From: Treponema sp. | Lineage (GTDB): Bacteria; Spirochaetota; Spirochaetia; Treponematales; Breznakiellaceae | DNA: 64,000 nt | NCBI GenBank assembly: GCA_009777995.1 | Contig: WRKT01000011.1 | Location: 1-64,000 of the forward strand | Direction: 5' to 3' | Shown: one piece after another, positions 33,975-42,791 of the stretch | Position numbering within the stretch: the stretch's first letter is position 1 | How the letters are laid out: each line of letters opens with the position of its first letter | Made by a program: the position numbers and the translations under genes | The notes under the pieces: generated by a model | Database searches by the model: none | Seen by the model: the letters and a program-made list of their open reading frames with translations, nothing else | Told to the model about the DNA's origin: nothing

Positions 33975-35987
33975 ATGATAAAGACTGTCAAAACCGTTGA
34001 CCTCAAAGGTAAACGGATAATAATGCGGGTGGACTTTAATGTACCCATGAAAGACGGTGTGGTTCAGGATGGCACCAGAATTACTGCTGCCATTCCTACC
34101 ATTAAGTACATACTTGCAAAAGGCGCCAAAAGCCTTACCCTTATGAGCCATCTTGGGGATCCTTCCAAGGATGCCGAGAAGGCAAAGGAGAAGGCTGCAA
34201 AGGACGGGAAGAGCTTTGACTTAAATAAGTATCTAAAGGCAAAGCACAGAATGGCTCCCGTAGCTGCCTACTTACAGAAGAAGCTGGGAAAGGCAGGGAC
34301 TGTAGTCTTTGCAGGGGAAGACGGCTGTTATAATAAAAAGAAGTTCATCGAAGCTCAAAAAAGCGGCACTGTGATCATGCTTGAAAATACCCGCTTCCAT
34401 AAGGAAGAAACAGCCAAGGATCCCAAAGACCTTGATAAGCTTGCTAAGGCCCTTGCAGAATATGGTGATATTTTTGTGAACGATGCCTTTGGCACTGCCC
34501 ACCGGGATCATGCTTCAACTGCCTCTATTGCAAAGTTCGTACCTGTTTCGGTTGCAGGCTTCCTAATGGAAAAGGAAGTTGACTACCTTGAGCCAATTGT
34601 TACAAATCCTGTGAAGCCCCTTATTGCAATTATTGGCGGAGCAAAAGTTTCGTCAAAGATTGCAGTCCTTGAAAGCCTGTTGAAAAATTCCTCGGCCCTG
34701 ATTATCGGCGGAGGAATGTCTTATACCTTCCTCAAGGCTCAAGGGAAAAAGATTGGAAAGTCCTTGGTAGAAAATGATCAGATAAATACAGCACTTAAAA
34801 TTCTCGATGCGGCAAAGAAAGCAGGTGTTGAGATAGTTCTGCCGTTGGATCATGTCGGAGCCGAGAAGTTCGATCCTGCTTCAAAGCCTGTGATTGTATC
34901 TGCGGGGAGCATCCCGGATAAGCTCATGGGTATGGATGTGGGGCCAAAAACCCTCGCACTCTATAAAAAGGTTCTGGCAAAGGCAAAGACCATAGTGTGG
35001 AACGGCCCTGTTGGGGTTTTTGAATTTGATGCCTTTGCGAAGGGAACCGAGGAAGTGGCAAAGATGGTCGCAGCTGCTACCGCCAAGGGTGTAATCACCG
35101 TGGTTGGCGGAGGCGATTCAGTGGCCGCCGTGAACAAGTTTAACCTTGCCAAAAAGATGAGCCATGTAAGCACAGGGGGCGGCGCCTCCCTTGAACTCCT
35201 TGAAGGCAAAAAGCTCCCCGGCATTGAAGTTACCCGCAGCAGGGAATACTTTATTGCAGGCAACTGGAAAATGCACATGACTCGGGGCGAGGCTTCTGCC
35301 CTTGCAACCGCTATGGTAAAAGCTTTAAAACCGGGGAAACACAGGTATCTTGTGGCTCCTTCCTTTACGAGCCTTCAAACCGTCGGCGAAGTAATAAAGG
35401 GAAGCAATATTCTTCTTGGAGCCCAAAACTGTGCCGCAGAGGCGCAGGGTGCTCATACAGGAGAAGTTTCTGTTTTACAGTTGAAGGACCTGGGTGTTGA
35501 TGCCATTATCCTCGGGCACAGTGAAAGACGGCATAGCTATAAGGAAGATGATGAACTCATCAATAAGAAGGTAAAGCTGGCCCTTGCTCACGGTTTTGAA
35601 GTAATCCTCTGTATAGGAGAAACCCTGGAAGAGCGTGAAAAGGGCAAGGTCGAAGCTGTTTGCAAACGTCAGACAGAAAAAGGTCTTGAAGGCGTCTCAT
35701 CGAGCCAACTTTCCAAGGTTACCATCGCTTATGAGCCTGTTTGGGCCATTGGCACGGGGAAAACTGCAACACCGAAGGATGCCCAGGACGTTCATAAGTT
35801 TGTGCGCGGCCTAATCGCGAAGCTCTATGGTGAGTCCGAAGCGAAACAAATTGTCATCCAGTACGGAGGCTCGGTCAAGCCTGAAAATGCCGCCGAATTG
35901 ATGGCCATGGAAGACATTGACGGTGCACTTGTCGGGGGAGCATCCTTAAAAACCGAAACCTTCGGCCCGATTGCCAAGTTTAAGTAG
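33975..35987 (+). CDS. Fused phosphoglycerate kinase - triosephosphate isomerase
   Basis: 670 residues in one frame. Residues 1 to about 415 are phosphoglycerate kinase (RVDFNVP, LMSHLG, LLENTRFH-like MLENTRFH, GGAKVSSKI, and the nucleotide loop VVGGGDSVAAV). A short linker leads to triosephosphate isomerase from about 425 (FIAGNWKMHM with the catalytic Lys, LGHSERRH with the catalytic His, AYEPVWAIGTG with the catalytic Glu, QYGGSVKPENA). Both active sites are complete. A similar fusion is known from Thermotoga maritima, where a separate kinase is also made. There is no stop or frameshift between the parts here. Between gapA and a strong terminator. Confidence 0.95.
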   Translation: MIKTVKTVDLKGKRIIMRVDFNVPMKDGVVQDGTRITAAIPTIKYILAKGAKSLTLMSHLGDPSKDAEKAKEKAAKDGKSFDLNKYLKAKHRMAPVAAYLQKKLGKAGTVVFAGEDGCYNKKKFIEAQKSGTVIMLENTRFHKEETAKDPKDLDKLAKALAEYGDIFVNDAFGTAHRDHASTASIAKFVPVSVAGFLMEKEVDYLEPIVTNPVKPLIAIIGGAKVSSKIAVLESLLKNSSALIIGGGMSYTFLKAQGKKIGKSLVENDQINTALKILDAAKKAGVEIVLPLDHVGAEKFDPASKPVIVSAGSIPDKLMGMDVGPKTLALYKKVLAKAKTIVWNGPVGVFEFDAFAKGTEEVAKMVAAATAKGVITVVGGGDSVAAVNKFNLAKKMSHVSTGGGASLELLEGKKLPGIEVTRSREYFIAGNWKMHMTRGEASALATAMVKALKPGKHRYLVAPSFTSLQTVGEVIKGSNILLGAQNCAAEAQGAHTGEVSVLQLKDLGVDAIILGHSERRHSYKEDDELINKKVKLALAHGFEVILCIGETLEEREKGKVEAVCKRQTEKGLEGVSSSQLSKVTIAYEPVWAIGTGKTATPKDAQDVHKFVRGLIAKLYGESEAKQIVIQYGGSVKPENAAELMAMEDIDGALVGGASLKTETFGPIAKFK

Positions 35988-36006
35988 TTTTTGATTCTAT
36001 TTTTAT

Positions 36007-36036
36007 AAGGCGGAGGGCCTTTCCTCCGCCTTTTTT
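36007..36036 (+). terminator. Rho-independent terminator of the gapA operon
   Basis: A 10-bp stem starting AAGGCGGAGG (36007-36016), a 6-base loop, the complementary arm (36023-36032) and a T-run to 36036. Confidence 0.92.
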
Positions 36037-36080
36037 CGTTATAGGCTTGAATAAGTTCTATTGATTTGTTAGGATTAGGT

Positions 36081-36428
36081 ATGGGTATTCTTAGTATTGT
36101 ATTGTTGGTTTTTTTGATAATTATCGCCGTTATTCTTATCCTTTTAGTCCTTGTACAGAATGAGGAGGGAGACGGTTTAGGGGGATTGTTCGCAGGCGGC
36201 AGTAATTCTGCTTTTGGCTCGAGATCGGGAAATTTCTTAACGAGGGCCACAACTATATTGGGCTCCCTGTTTTTGATCATTAGCCTTGGTCTTGCGCTAA
36301 TGAACCGCGGCCCTGCTATAACGGGTGTTGAAAGAGCAGGTAGGACCATGCTGCCGGAGGCAGGTACCGAGTGGTTTTTACAGGATGATGATACGTCCCC
36401 CGCACTCGATGATGATGACCTAGACTAA
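36081..36428 (+). CDS. secG: Preprotein translocase subunit SecG
   Basis: 115 residues. Two membrane helices (ILSIVLLVFLIIIAVILILLVLVQ and ILGSLFLIISLGLALM) flank a glycine-rich loop (GDGLGGLFAGGSNSAFGSRSGNFLTRAT), the SecG signature. TTAGGA lies 6 bases before the ATG at 36081, so the TTG at 36066 is not used. It joins SecYE in the inner membrane. The acidic C-terminal tail ends in DDDDLD-type residues. Placement after tpi is the same as in Borrelia. The next gene begins 1 base after the stop. Confidence 0.92.
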   Translation: MGILSIVLLVFLIIIAVILILLVLVQNEEGDGLGGLFAGGSNSAFGSRSGNFLTRATTILGSLFLIISLGLALMNRGPAITGVERAGRTMLPEAGTEWFLQDDDTSPALDDDDLD

Positions 36429-36429
36429 G

Positions 36430-37278
36430 TTGAAAATTATTGATTCTCATATTCATTTTTCAAATATAGCCTCTTTAAAAGAGTTCGCTGAAGCCGAATC
36501 GGATGTGGATTATTCTAAAGCAGGATATGAAAAGGAAGCTCTAGACAACAATGTAGTCCATTCTATATGCATGGGGATCTCCGAGCCCTCTCCTCATGCA
36601 TTCCCGGATACAATAACCGAAACGCCGATGCACGCAACTCTTGATGAAAGAATGCCGCCGGATGTCTCCCTCTGCCTTGGGATTAACCCCCATACCCTGG
36701 ATGATGATAGTATTAAAAGAATGGAAGGCCTTATTATGGCGGGGGGAAACATAGTAGGAATAAAGATTTTTGCAGGGTATTATCATTTTGATGTATGCGA
36801 TGCAATCTATACGCCTGCATACCGACTTGCAGAAAAGTACGACTTAACTGTCGCAATTCACTCAGGTGACACTTTTTCCGACAGGGGGCTCCTGATTTAT
36901 TCCCAGCCCCTTTCTATCGATAGGCTTGCGCTTACCTACCGCGATACCAGAATCGTAATCTGCCACCTTGGCTCTCCGTGGATCCTCGATGCCTGCGAAG
37001 TGACATTTAAGAATAAGAATGTATACCTTGACCTGTCGGGTCTCCTTGGAGGGAATACAGCGTATCTGGATTATATGACAAGCAAGCAGCTCTTTATCGA
37101 TAGAATCAAAGGCGCATTAATTTTTCTTGATAATTATAAAAAGGTGATGTACGGAACAGACTGGCCTCTCGCACCAATGGCAGCATATATCGACTTCTGC
37201 AAACTCCTTGTCCCGGCTGAGACCTATGAGAAGGTTTTTTATTCTAATGCAATCGATGCTTATAAACTAAAACTTTAA
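36430..37278 (+). CDS. Amidohydrolase family 2-type metal-dependent hydrolase
   Basis: 282 residues from a TTG start (LKIIDSHIHF). The metal pattern of the amidohydrolase barrel is visible: HIH near the N-terminus, the lysine of VGIKIFAGY, HSG in VAIHSGDTF, H in VICHLGSPW, and D in VMYGTDWPL. Such enzymes hydrolyse or decarboxylate small rings and esters; the substrate is unknown. It overlaps the convergent serine hydrolase gene by 4 bp. Confidence 0.8.
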   Translation: MKIIDSHIHFSNIASLKEFAEAESDVDYSKAGYEKEALDNNVVHSICMGISEPSPHAFPDTITETPMHATLDERMPPDVSLCLGINPHTLDDDSIKRMEGLIMAGGNIVGIKIFAGYYHFDVCDAIYTPAYRLAEKYDLTVAIHSGDTFSDRGLLIYSQPLSIDRLALTYRDTRIVICHLGSPWILDACEVTFKNKNVYLDLSGLLGGNTAYLDYMTSKQLFIDRIKGALIFLDNYKKVMYGTDWPLAPMAAYIDFCKLLVPAETYEKVFYSNAIDAYKLKL

Positions 37279-38885
37279 GTAAGGTTCACCTTTTTATATC
37301 CTATGCCCGTGATCCTGCCTCCGATTATTTTTATTCCTGTAATGCCTCCGCCCTCGCTCCTTTCAATGCTGAATTTAATCGGATAATCAAGCCGGCAAAG
37401 ATAAACATTTTCTTCAATAGGCAGTATTTCCGATTGCCCTAGGCGTTTTTGGCGCATTTGGAGCTTGCCGTTTTCGATGAGTATTTCAAAGTAGGATTCG
37501 GTTTCTCTGCTGAAATAAATACCGGGCAGAGCTTTTAGATCCTCTGCTGATATGCCGGCACCGGGAAAGTTCTGCTCCGGCAGTGAGCCAAGTTTAAAAA
37601 TCATGTTCATGCCGGGTGTTATAACAGGGCCTTCTTCTGTTATATAAAGCTTAAAAGGAGAATTAACGACATCGTAACAGTTCCCGCTTTGATGCTTTAT
37701 CAATGATGTTTTTTCTCCCATTACAAAGTAAACCTTCTCATCGTTAGGTTTAATAAGATCAACAGTTCTGCTCATTTCGTTAAAAAAGTATGCCCCTAAA
37801 TATTCGATTATATCGCTTGAGTTTTCCTTGTAAAGTTTTTCATCAAATTCATCTCTCTTTTCTTCAATGCCGAGAATAATACGGGCAATGCGAAAACCGG
37901 CATTGCCGACTAAAATATTTTCAACATTGCTTAAGATCATTATGTCCAGCTCATCGTCAGGGAAGGTTAACATGGAAGCTCTATAGCCTTCATCTGCACC
38001 ATCGTGGTTAATCAGGCGTTTGCCTTCGATTTTATTAGGTCCCACTTCATTTATTGTAACACCACAGGCGTATGCAGTTTTGCCTTCTCCTGTCAGTTTA
38101 GGAACTGTAAGCATAAGATCCATGGTTTCTTTCTTACAAATTACCGGCTTCCTATAATGTCTGACCCATTTAATAAAGTCTTTTGCAGTAGTGTGAAGAG
38201 ATGTGGCACCTTCGTTGGAATAGTTTAACGGCTTCCATAGATAAGAGCCGTCCCAGCAGTCTGCATAGGACATTGCCCTATTTGGAATTATCTTGTCATA
38301 CTTATCTCTATAGAATGTACTCTTCATTCCCAAGGGTTCAAAAACGTTTTTCTTTGCAAAGTCATTCAATGACATGCCTGACACTTTTTTTACGATCTCG
38401 GCAAGAAGTGTAAAATTGGAGTTTGAGTACATATACTGTGAGCGTGGCGGAAAATTGAGTGAGCCCTGCCTCTTAATAAGCGTTAACAGGTCCCTTTGCG
38501 AAATATTATCGCAGAGCCTTATGCCCGATAGAATCTGCAGCTCCCACTGGTCTCTTATTCCGCTAATATTGTTCATCATATCTCTTACGGTTACGGGCTC
38601 GGCAAAGGCAACGAGCTCGCTGATATAGTCCCTTATGTCATTTTCTACGTTAATTTGCCCGCGTTCGTGAAGGAGTAATGCACAGATGCTTGTAATCTGC
38701 TTTGAAACAGAGGCTGAGTGAAAGACAGTATCATCATTAATTTTTACATTATGCTCAATGTCTGCATAACCGAAACACTCATCGTATACAGTCTTACCCT
38801 TATACACCGCAAGAACCTGTCCCCCGGGGCAAAGTCCCCTTTGCCATGGTTCAAAAAGTTTGTCAATTTTTTGTTTTATTGTCAT
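37275..38885 (-). CDS. Beta-lactamase-family serine hydrolase
   Basis: 536 residues without a clear signal peptide. The class C/AmpH-type catalytic motifs are SVSK (SxxK, in HSASVSKQITSI), YSN (YMYSNSNFTLLAEIV) and HDG (INHDGADEGYRASM) in place of KTG. After about residue 350 comes a C-terminal strand-rich domain often present in esterase-like members. It is probably an esterase or peptidase rather than a beta-lactamase. It faces the sirtuin gene divergently across 32 bp. Confidence 0.82.
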   Translation of the reverse strand: MTIKQKIDKLFEPWQRGLCPGGQVLAVYKGKTVYDECFGYADIEHNVKINDDTVFHSASVSKQITSICALLLHERGQINVENDIRDYISELVAFAEPVTVRDMMNNISGIRDQWELQILSGIRLCDNISQRDLLTLIKRQGSLNFPPRSQYMYSNSNFTLLAEIVKKVSGMSLNDFAKKNVFEPLGMKSTFYRDKYDKIIPNRAMSYADCWDGSYLWKPLNYSNEGATSLHTTAKDFIKWVRHYRKPVICKKETMDLMLTVPKLTGEGKTAYACGVTINEVGPNKIEGKRLINHDGADEGYRASMLTFPDDELDIMILSNVENILVGNAGFRIARIILGIEEKRDEFDEKLYKENSSDIIEYLGAYFFNEMSRTVDLIKPNDEKVYFVMGEKTSLIKHQSGNCYDVVNSPFKLYITEEGPVITPGMNMIFKLGSLPEQNFPGAGISAEDLKALPGIYFSRETESYFEILIENGKLQMRQKRLGQSEILPIEENVYLCRLDYPIKFSIERSEGGGITGIKIIGGRITGIGYKKVNLT

Positions 38886-38905
38886 TGCGCAGCCTCCTAT
38901 TATGT

Positions 38906-38911
38906 TATAAT
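38906..38911 (+). promoter_or_regulatory. -10 box of a leaderless sirtuin transcript
   Basis: TATAAT lies exactly 6 bases before the ATG at 38918 and no ribosome site exists; the -35 (around 38882-38890) is weak. Confidence 0.5.
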
Positions 38912-38917
38912 CAATTT

Positions 38918-39592
38918 ATGAAAAAACTCATAGTCTTGTCCGGGGCAGGCATCAGCGCAGAGAGCGGTATCAGCACTTTCCGTGACAGTAACGGTCTCTG
39001 GCAGAATTACCGAATTGAAGAAGTTGCAAGCCCTGAGGGGTTTGCAAGGCATCCTCAGCTTGTGCTCGATTTCTATAATCTTAGAAGGAGGCAGTTAAAG
39101 GAAGTCTCTCCAAATCGTGCCCATGAAATCCTGTTCGAGCTTGAAGAACATTATGATATTCATATAATAACGCAGAATGTTGATGACCTCCACGAAAGGG
39201 CAGGTTCTACTAAGGTTCTGCACCTGCACGGAGAGCTGAGGAAGGCTCGGCCTGTGAACAATGAAAATAGAGTAATACCTTGGGAAGAGGACCTTAATCT
39301 TGGAGACCTTGATGAAAAGGGGGTTCAACTTCGGCCCCATATCGTGTGGTTCGGGGAAGCGGTACCTGAAATGGGAAGGGCCGTTAAGATTGCAGGTACA
39401 GCCGACATTTTTCTAATAATTGGCACTTCAATGCAGGTCTATCCCGCAGCCGCCCTTGTCAATTATGTTCCGAGTCATTGTGAGATTTATGTTATCGACC
39501 CAAACCTACAGGGGCCCTTTACGGAATCGGAAAAGCATTTTAAGATGTCTGCAACAGAGGGAATGAAAAAACTAAAAGAGGTGCTTGTATAG
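38918..39592 (+). CDS. Sir2-family NAD-dependent protein deacylase
   Basis: 224 residues from the ATG at 38918 (MKKLIVLSGAGISAESGI), preferred over the longer frame from 38846 because the promoter -10 lies in that extension. GAGISAESGISTFR binds NAD, TQNVDDLHERAG carries the catalytic-core residues, HLHGEL holds the catalytic His, and IIGTSMQVYPAAAL closes the NAD site. The zinc cysteines of the usual four-Cys module are absent from the small domain (RKARPVNNENRVIPW), as in some class III/U bacterial sirtuins. It removes acyl groups from lysines in the cytosol. Confidence 0.88.
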   Translation: MKKLIVLSGAGISAESGISTFRDSNGLWQNYRIEEVASPEGFARHPQLVLDFYNLRRRQLKEVSPNRAHEILFELEEHYDIHIITQNVDDLHERAGSTKVLHLHGELRKARPVNNENRVIPWEEDLNLGDLDEKGVQLRPHIVWFGEAVPEMGRAVKIAGTADIFLIIGTSMQVYPAAALVNYVPSHCEIYVIDPNLQGPFTESEKHFKMSATEGMKKLKEVLV

Positions 39593-39627
39593 AGCTTAGC
39601 TTGTATACAAGCAAGCAAGTATACAAG
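39584..39627. promoter_or_regulatory. Cluster of CTTGTATAC half-sites (GntR-type operator)
   Basis: CTTGTATAG (39584-39592), CTTGTATAC (39600-39608, itself part of the palindrome CTTGTATACAAG) and GTATACAAG (39619-39627) lie between the sirtuin stop and the ribosome site of the amidohydrolase pair. The half-site is identical to that of the 22-bp palindrome at 22042. Confidence 0.6.
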
Positions 39628-39638
39628 GAGGAGGAACA

Positions 39639-40802
39639 GTGTTGCTTATAAAGAATGGAAATGTTTATCTTGGAAACGGCGATTTAAAGCCAAACCGGGA
39701 TATTCTTATTGAAGACGGCTGCATAAAGGCTGTTGAAGAAGGTATTGATAGCTCGAAGGCTAAAACTGTAATAGATGCCGCAGGAAAATATGTATATCCC
39801 GGCTTTGTGCTTGCACTGTCGGCGGTTGGAGCGGTTAATTTTGCGGACGGCTTTAGAAATTGGGATAATAACGAGACTTCCAATCCGATAACACCGCAGA
39901 TGGATGTCAGGCATGCATTTGACTTAAAGGAGCTGAACCTCCAGCGTTTTACAAGGGCGGGAATAACATCATACGGACTCTCCCCGGGTACGAATAATCT
40001 TCTTGCAGGGCAGATGTCTTTTATCAGCTCTGCCGGTTGTAAAAGAGGTGACGTTTTTCTTTCAGAGAAGATGGCTCTTAAAGGAAATTTTACCAAAACA
40101 GTAAAGACAGTGTACGGTGAAGGTAAAAGCGTAAGTCCGAAAACACGCATGGCCATGTTCCAAATGATGGACGAAGCCTTTCGCTCCGCATCCGAGTATA
40201 TCGAAAAGCAAAATAGTGATAAAGCGCCTGACTATGATGAAGGAAAGGAGGTATTGGCAAGGGTCTTAAAAAGAGAAATACCTTTTATAGTGAATGCCAA
40301 TACACGCAGCGAAATTGAAAGTATGATAGCCCTTGGCGACAAGCATAAGCTGGAAATGGTTATATGCGGTGCTTTCGCTGTAGAAAACTGTTGGGAAGAG
40401 ATTGTTAAACGCAACTGGCATGTAATTCTTGGAGACCTTACATTTGATACCATTGGCATTGATAATAAGACTAATTTGAGTAATCTTACAGCCCTATACC
40501 GCAAAGGCTTAAAGCTGTCAATTTCCTGCTCAGGTGATATGGGATATCCTCCTGCTTATGAGCAGCTTTTATGGATAGCAGCGCTTATGCATCAGGCAGG
40601 TGCTACAGGGGACGAGATAATCGACATGATGAGCATAAACCCGGCTAGGGCACTGCGTATGGAAAAATTAGTAGGTTCGATAACAGCGGGTAAACGTGCT
40701 GACATAATTTTATGTAACGGTAACCCTGCTACTCGCTTTGATAATATTGTCGAGCGTACTTTTATCGGCGGGATAGAGCGTTATAAAAGGGAGGGTGTAT
40801 AA
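39639..40802 (+). CDS. Amidohydrolase-fold paralogue without metal ligands (pseudoenzyme)
   Basis: 387 residues from a GTG start with GGAGGAGG just upstream. Overall it aligns with the following gene and with imidazolonepropionase-like amidohydrolases (composite N/C beta-sandwich, SITAGKRADIILCNG). The metal-binding HxH after the first barrel strand is replaced: PGFVLALSA stands where PGLIDAHSH is in the partner. The later His positions read IVNANT and VICGAF. It is therefore unlikely to be an active metal hydrolase. The reading frame is intact and the gene is coupled to its active partner by a 1-base gap, so a regulatory or heteromeric role is likely (inference). Confidence 0.8.
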   Translation: MLLIKNGNVYLGNGDLKPNRDILIEDGCIKAVEEGIDSSKAKTVIDAAGKYVYPGFVLALSAVGAVNFADGFRNWDNNETSNPITPQMDVRHAFDLKELNLQRFTRAGITSYGLSPGTNNLLAGQMSFISSAGCKRGDVFLSEKMALKGNFTKTVKTVYGEGKSVSPKTRMAMFQMMDEAFRSASEYIEKQNSDKAPDYDEGKEVLARVLKREIPFIVNANTRSEIESMIALGDKHKLEMVICGAFAVENCWEEIVKRNWHVILGDLTFDTIGIDNKTNLSNLTALYRKGLKLSISCSGDMGYPPAYEQLLWIAALMHQAGATGDEIIDMMSINPARALRMEKLVGSITAGKRADIILCNGNPATRFDNIVERTFIGGIERYKREGV

Positions 40803-40803
40803 A

Positions 40804-41949
40804 ATGCTGTTAATAAAAGATGCAACAATATTTACCATGGAAGATGATAAAGTAATTGAAAGGGGAGACATCTTAATTAAGGATGGTAAAATTGCAGAGA
40901 TAGGCTCCGGCCTTAAAGCAGACAATGCAGAAATAATCGATGCAAAGGGACTTTATGTTGTGCCCGGCCTTATTGACGCACACTCCCATGCAGGAGGGTT
41001 CAGAAGGGATGGAGGGCCGCCTGATCTAAATGAATCATCCGATCCCATTACGCCGCAAGTTGACGCAATTTATGCTATTGATATTGATGATCCTGCATTT
41101 AAAGAACTGCACGAAAAGGGAGTAACGACTGTCTGTTTAATCCCGGGCAGTGCAAACGTTATATGCGGTACCGGCTTTGTAACAAAAACAAAGGGCAAGA
41201 ACATAAGAGAAATGTCAATCCTAAATCCTGCTGTAATGAAATGCGCTCTTGGAGGAAACCCAAAAGGTTACGGTAAGAGGGATAAGGAACCCGTTACGCG
41301 CATGGGTGTAGCAGCACTTTTCCGCAAGGCATTAAAAAATGCTCAAATTTACATGGAGAAAAAGGAGAAGGCCGAAGGGGAGCCGCCTGCATACGACCAT
41401 AAACACGAGGCATTAATTCCGGTATTGAAAAAGGAGATTCCCCTTAAAATCCACTGTGAGCAATTTGATATGGTAACTGCAATTGAAATTGCAAAAGAAT
41501 TTGGATGCGATTATACAATTGAACACGGATGGGCCTGTGATCGTTTTTCCGATGAGCTTGTGGAGGGCGGAGGCGCCGTCATGTTCGGGCCTATCGGAAT
41601 CCCCGAAGGCAGCGGAGAGCTCACAGGAGGAGATGTCGGCTTTGTGCGGGAGCTCGATGAGCGGGGGCTGAATGTATGCCTTATTACGGACGGGCCTATT
41701 TTCGGCGCAGATGTGCTTTTAATTTCTGCAGGGGAAGCTGTACGATACGGCATCCCCCATATGCGTGCCCTAAGGATGATAACAATTAACGCAGCAACGG
41801 GCCTTAGAGTAGGGCATAGGGTGGGCTCTCTGGCTCCGGGGAAAGATGCAGATATTGCAATTTTCAACGGCATTCCGGCTCTCGAGACGGCGGCCAAAGT
41901 CATTTATACAATTATTGACGGGAAGATAGTGTATAAAAATAGTGTTTAA
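40804..41949 (+). CDS. Active amidohydrolase (imidazolonepropionase-like)
   Basis: 381 residues. The metal ligands are intact: HSH (60 and 62, in GLIDAHSHAGG), H in KIHCEQFD, H in TIEHGWA and D in LITDGPIF; SLAPGKDADIAIFNG is the C-terminal sandwich motif. An in-frame GTG at 40795 lies directly on the GGAGG site, so ATG 40804 is chosen. Such enzymes cleave cyclic amides or dipeptides; the substrate is unknown. It forms an operon with the ligand-less paralogue and lies under the same CTTGTATAC operator cluster. Confidence 0.85.
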   Translation: MLLIKDATIFTMEDDKVIERGDILIKDGKIAEIGSGLKADNAEIIDAKGLYVVPGLIDAHSHAGGFRRDGGPPDLNESSDPITPQVDAIYAIDIDDPAFKELHEKGVTTVCLIPGSANVICGTGFVTKTKGKNIREMSILNPAVMKCALGGNPKGYGKRDKEPVTRMGVAALFRKALKNAQIYMEKKEKAEGEPPAYDHKHEALIPVLKKEIPLKIHCEQFDMVTAIEIAKEFGCDYTIEHGWACDRFSDELVEGGGAVMFGPIGIPEGSGELTGGDVGFVRELDERGLNVCLITDGPIFGADVLLISAGEAVRYGIPHMRALRMITINAATGLRVGHRVGSLAPGKDADIAIFNGIPALETAAKVIYTIIDGKIVYKNSV

Positions 41950-41959
41950 TTCAACACTA

Positions 41960-41968
41960 TGCTATACT
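41960..41968 (+). promoter_or_regulatory. Extended -10 promoter, leaderless
   Basis: TGCTATACT (41960-41968) ends 7 bases before the ATG at 41976; no ribosome site and no clear -35. Confidence 0.5.
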
Positions 41969-41975
41969 CCTTATT

Positions 41976-42788
41976 ATGGACAAGAAAACTTTTGAAAGTA
42001 CTTTAAAGGAATTTATTGAGAGCTCTTCCGGAAATTTTGTGGGGAAAGATATTCCATTCAGGGATGAGCTCATAGGCATGCGTATTTTTGCCGAGCCTGT
42101 GTTTGGTTATGCCTCTGCCGCAGATCCCTTTTTTGATGAGCTAAAAAACCCCGGTATTATAGGCCCCGGTTATATGGCCCCGATAGAATGGTTAACTGAA
42201 GCTAAAACAGTAATATCCCTATTTCTTCCATTTACCGAGCAAGTTCGGAGGGCAAATGGTCTTAACATGTCATGGCCTAGTGACGAATGGCTGTTAGCTC
42301 GAATTCAGGGGCAGGCATTTCAGAATGATATCTGTCGGTTTGGCGTAGAACTTTTTACAAAGGAAGGCTTTTCAGCCCTTTCTCCTGCAATGGATCCAAG
42401 ATTTAAGCGGCTCACATCAACAGATGACTATGCTGTTAACTGGTCAGAACGTCATACAGCCTATGCTGCAGGCCTTGGAACGTTTGGACTTTCCAAGGGG
42501 CTTATTACCCGAAAAGGTATGGCTGGGCGTTTTTTGAGCTTTATTAGTTCTATCAACCTTGAACCGGATGAGCGGCCTTATAAGGGCATCTACGACTATT
42601 GCAGCTTCTGCGGTGCCTGTGCCCGTAATTGCCCTGCAGGGGCTATTTCCATCGATGAAAAGACAAAGTATCATCAGCCCTGTTCTTCATTCCTGGATTC
42701 TACAAGGGAGAAACACGCACCGTATTACGGCTGCGGCAAGTGCCAAGTTAAGGTTCCCTGCGAGAGTAAAGCGGCGAGGTTGGTTTAA
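41976..42788 (+). CDS. 4Fe-4S protein, epoxyqueuosine reductase-like
   Basis: 270 residues. The C-terminal part has two cluster motifs, CSFCGACARNCP (CxxCxxCxxxCP) and CGKCQVKVPCE. The upstream part has YAAGLGTFGLSKGLITRKG, equivalent to the GLGxxGxxxxLI motif shared by QueG and reductive dehalogenases. It is shorter than QueG (about 350) and lacks a Tat signal, so it is a cytosolic relative whose reaction is not known. It is of interest because a reductive-dehalogenase locus lies 6 kb downstream. Ends 3 bases from the convergent MATE gene. Confidence 0.78.
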   Translation: MDKKTFESTLKEFIESSSGNFVGKDIPFRDELIGMRIFAEPVFGYASAADPFFDELKNPGIIGPGYMAPIEWLTEAKTVISLFLPFTEQVRRANGLNMSWPSDEWLLARIQGQAFQNDICRFGVELFTKEGFSALSPAMDPRFKRLTSTDDYAVNWSERHTAYAAGLGTFGLSKGLITRKGMAGRFLSFISSINLEPDERPYKGIYDYCSFCGACARNCPAGAISIDEKTKYHQPCSSFLDSTREKHAPYYGCGKCQVKVPCESKAARLV

Positions 42789-42791
42789 CGA

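Noticed and set aside
34500-35300. Programmed frameshift between pgk and tpi as in Thermotoga
   Set aside because: The frame is continuous across the junction and I see no clear slippery heptamer with a following structure near the domain boundary.
38846-38917. Longer N-terminus of the sirtuin
   Set aside because: The added residues are antisense to the start of the serine hydrolase gene and include the TATAAT box.
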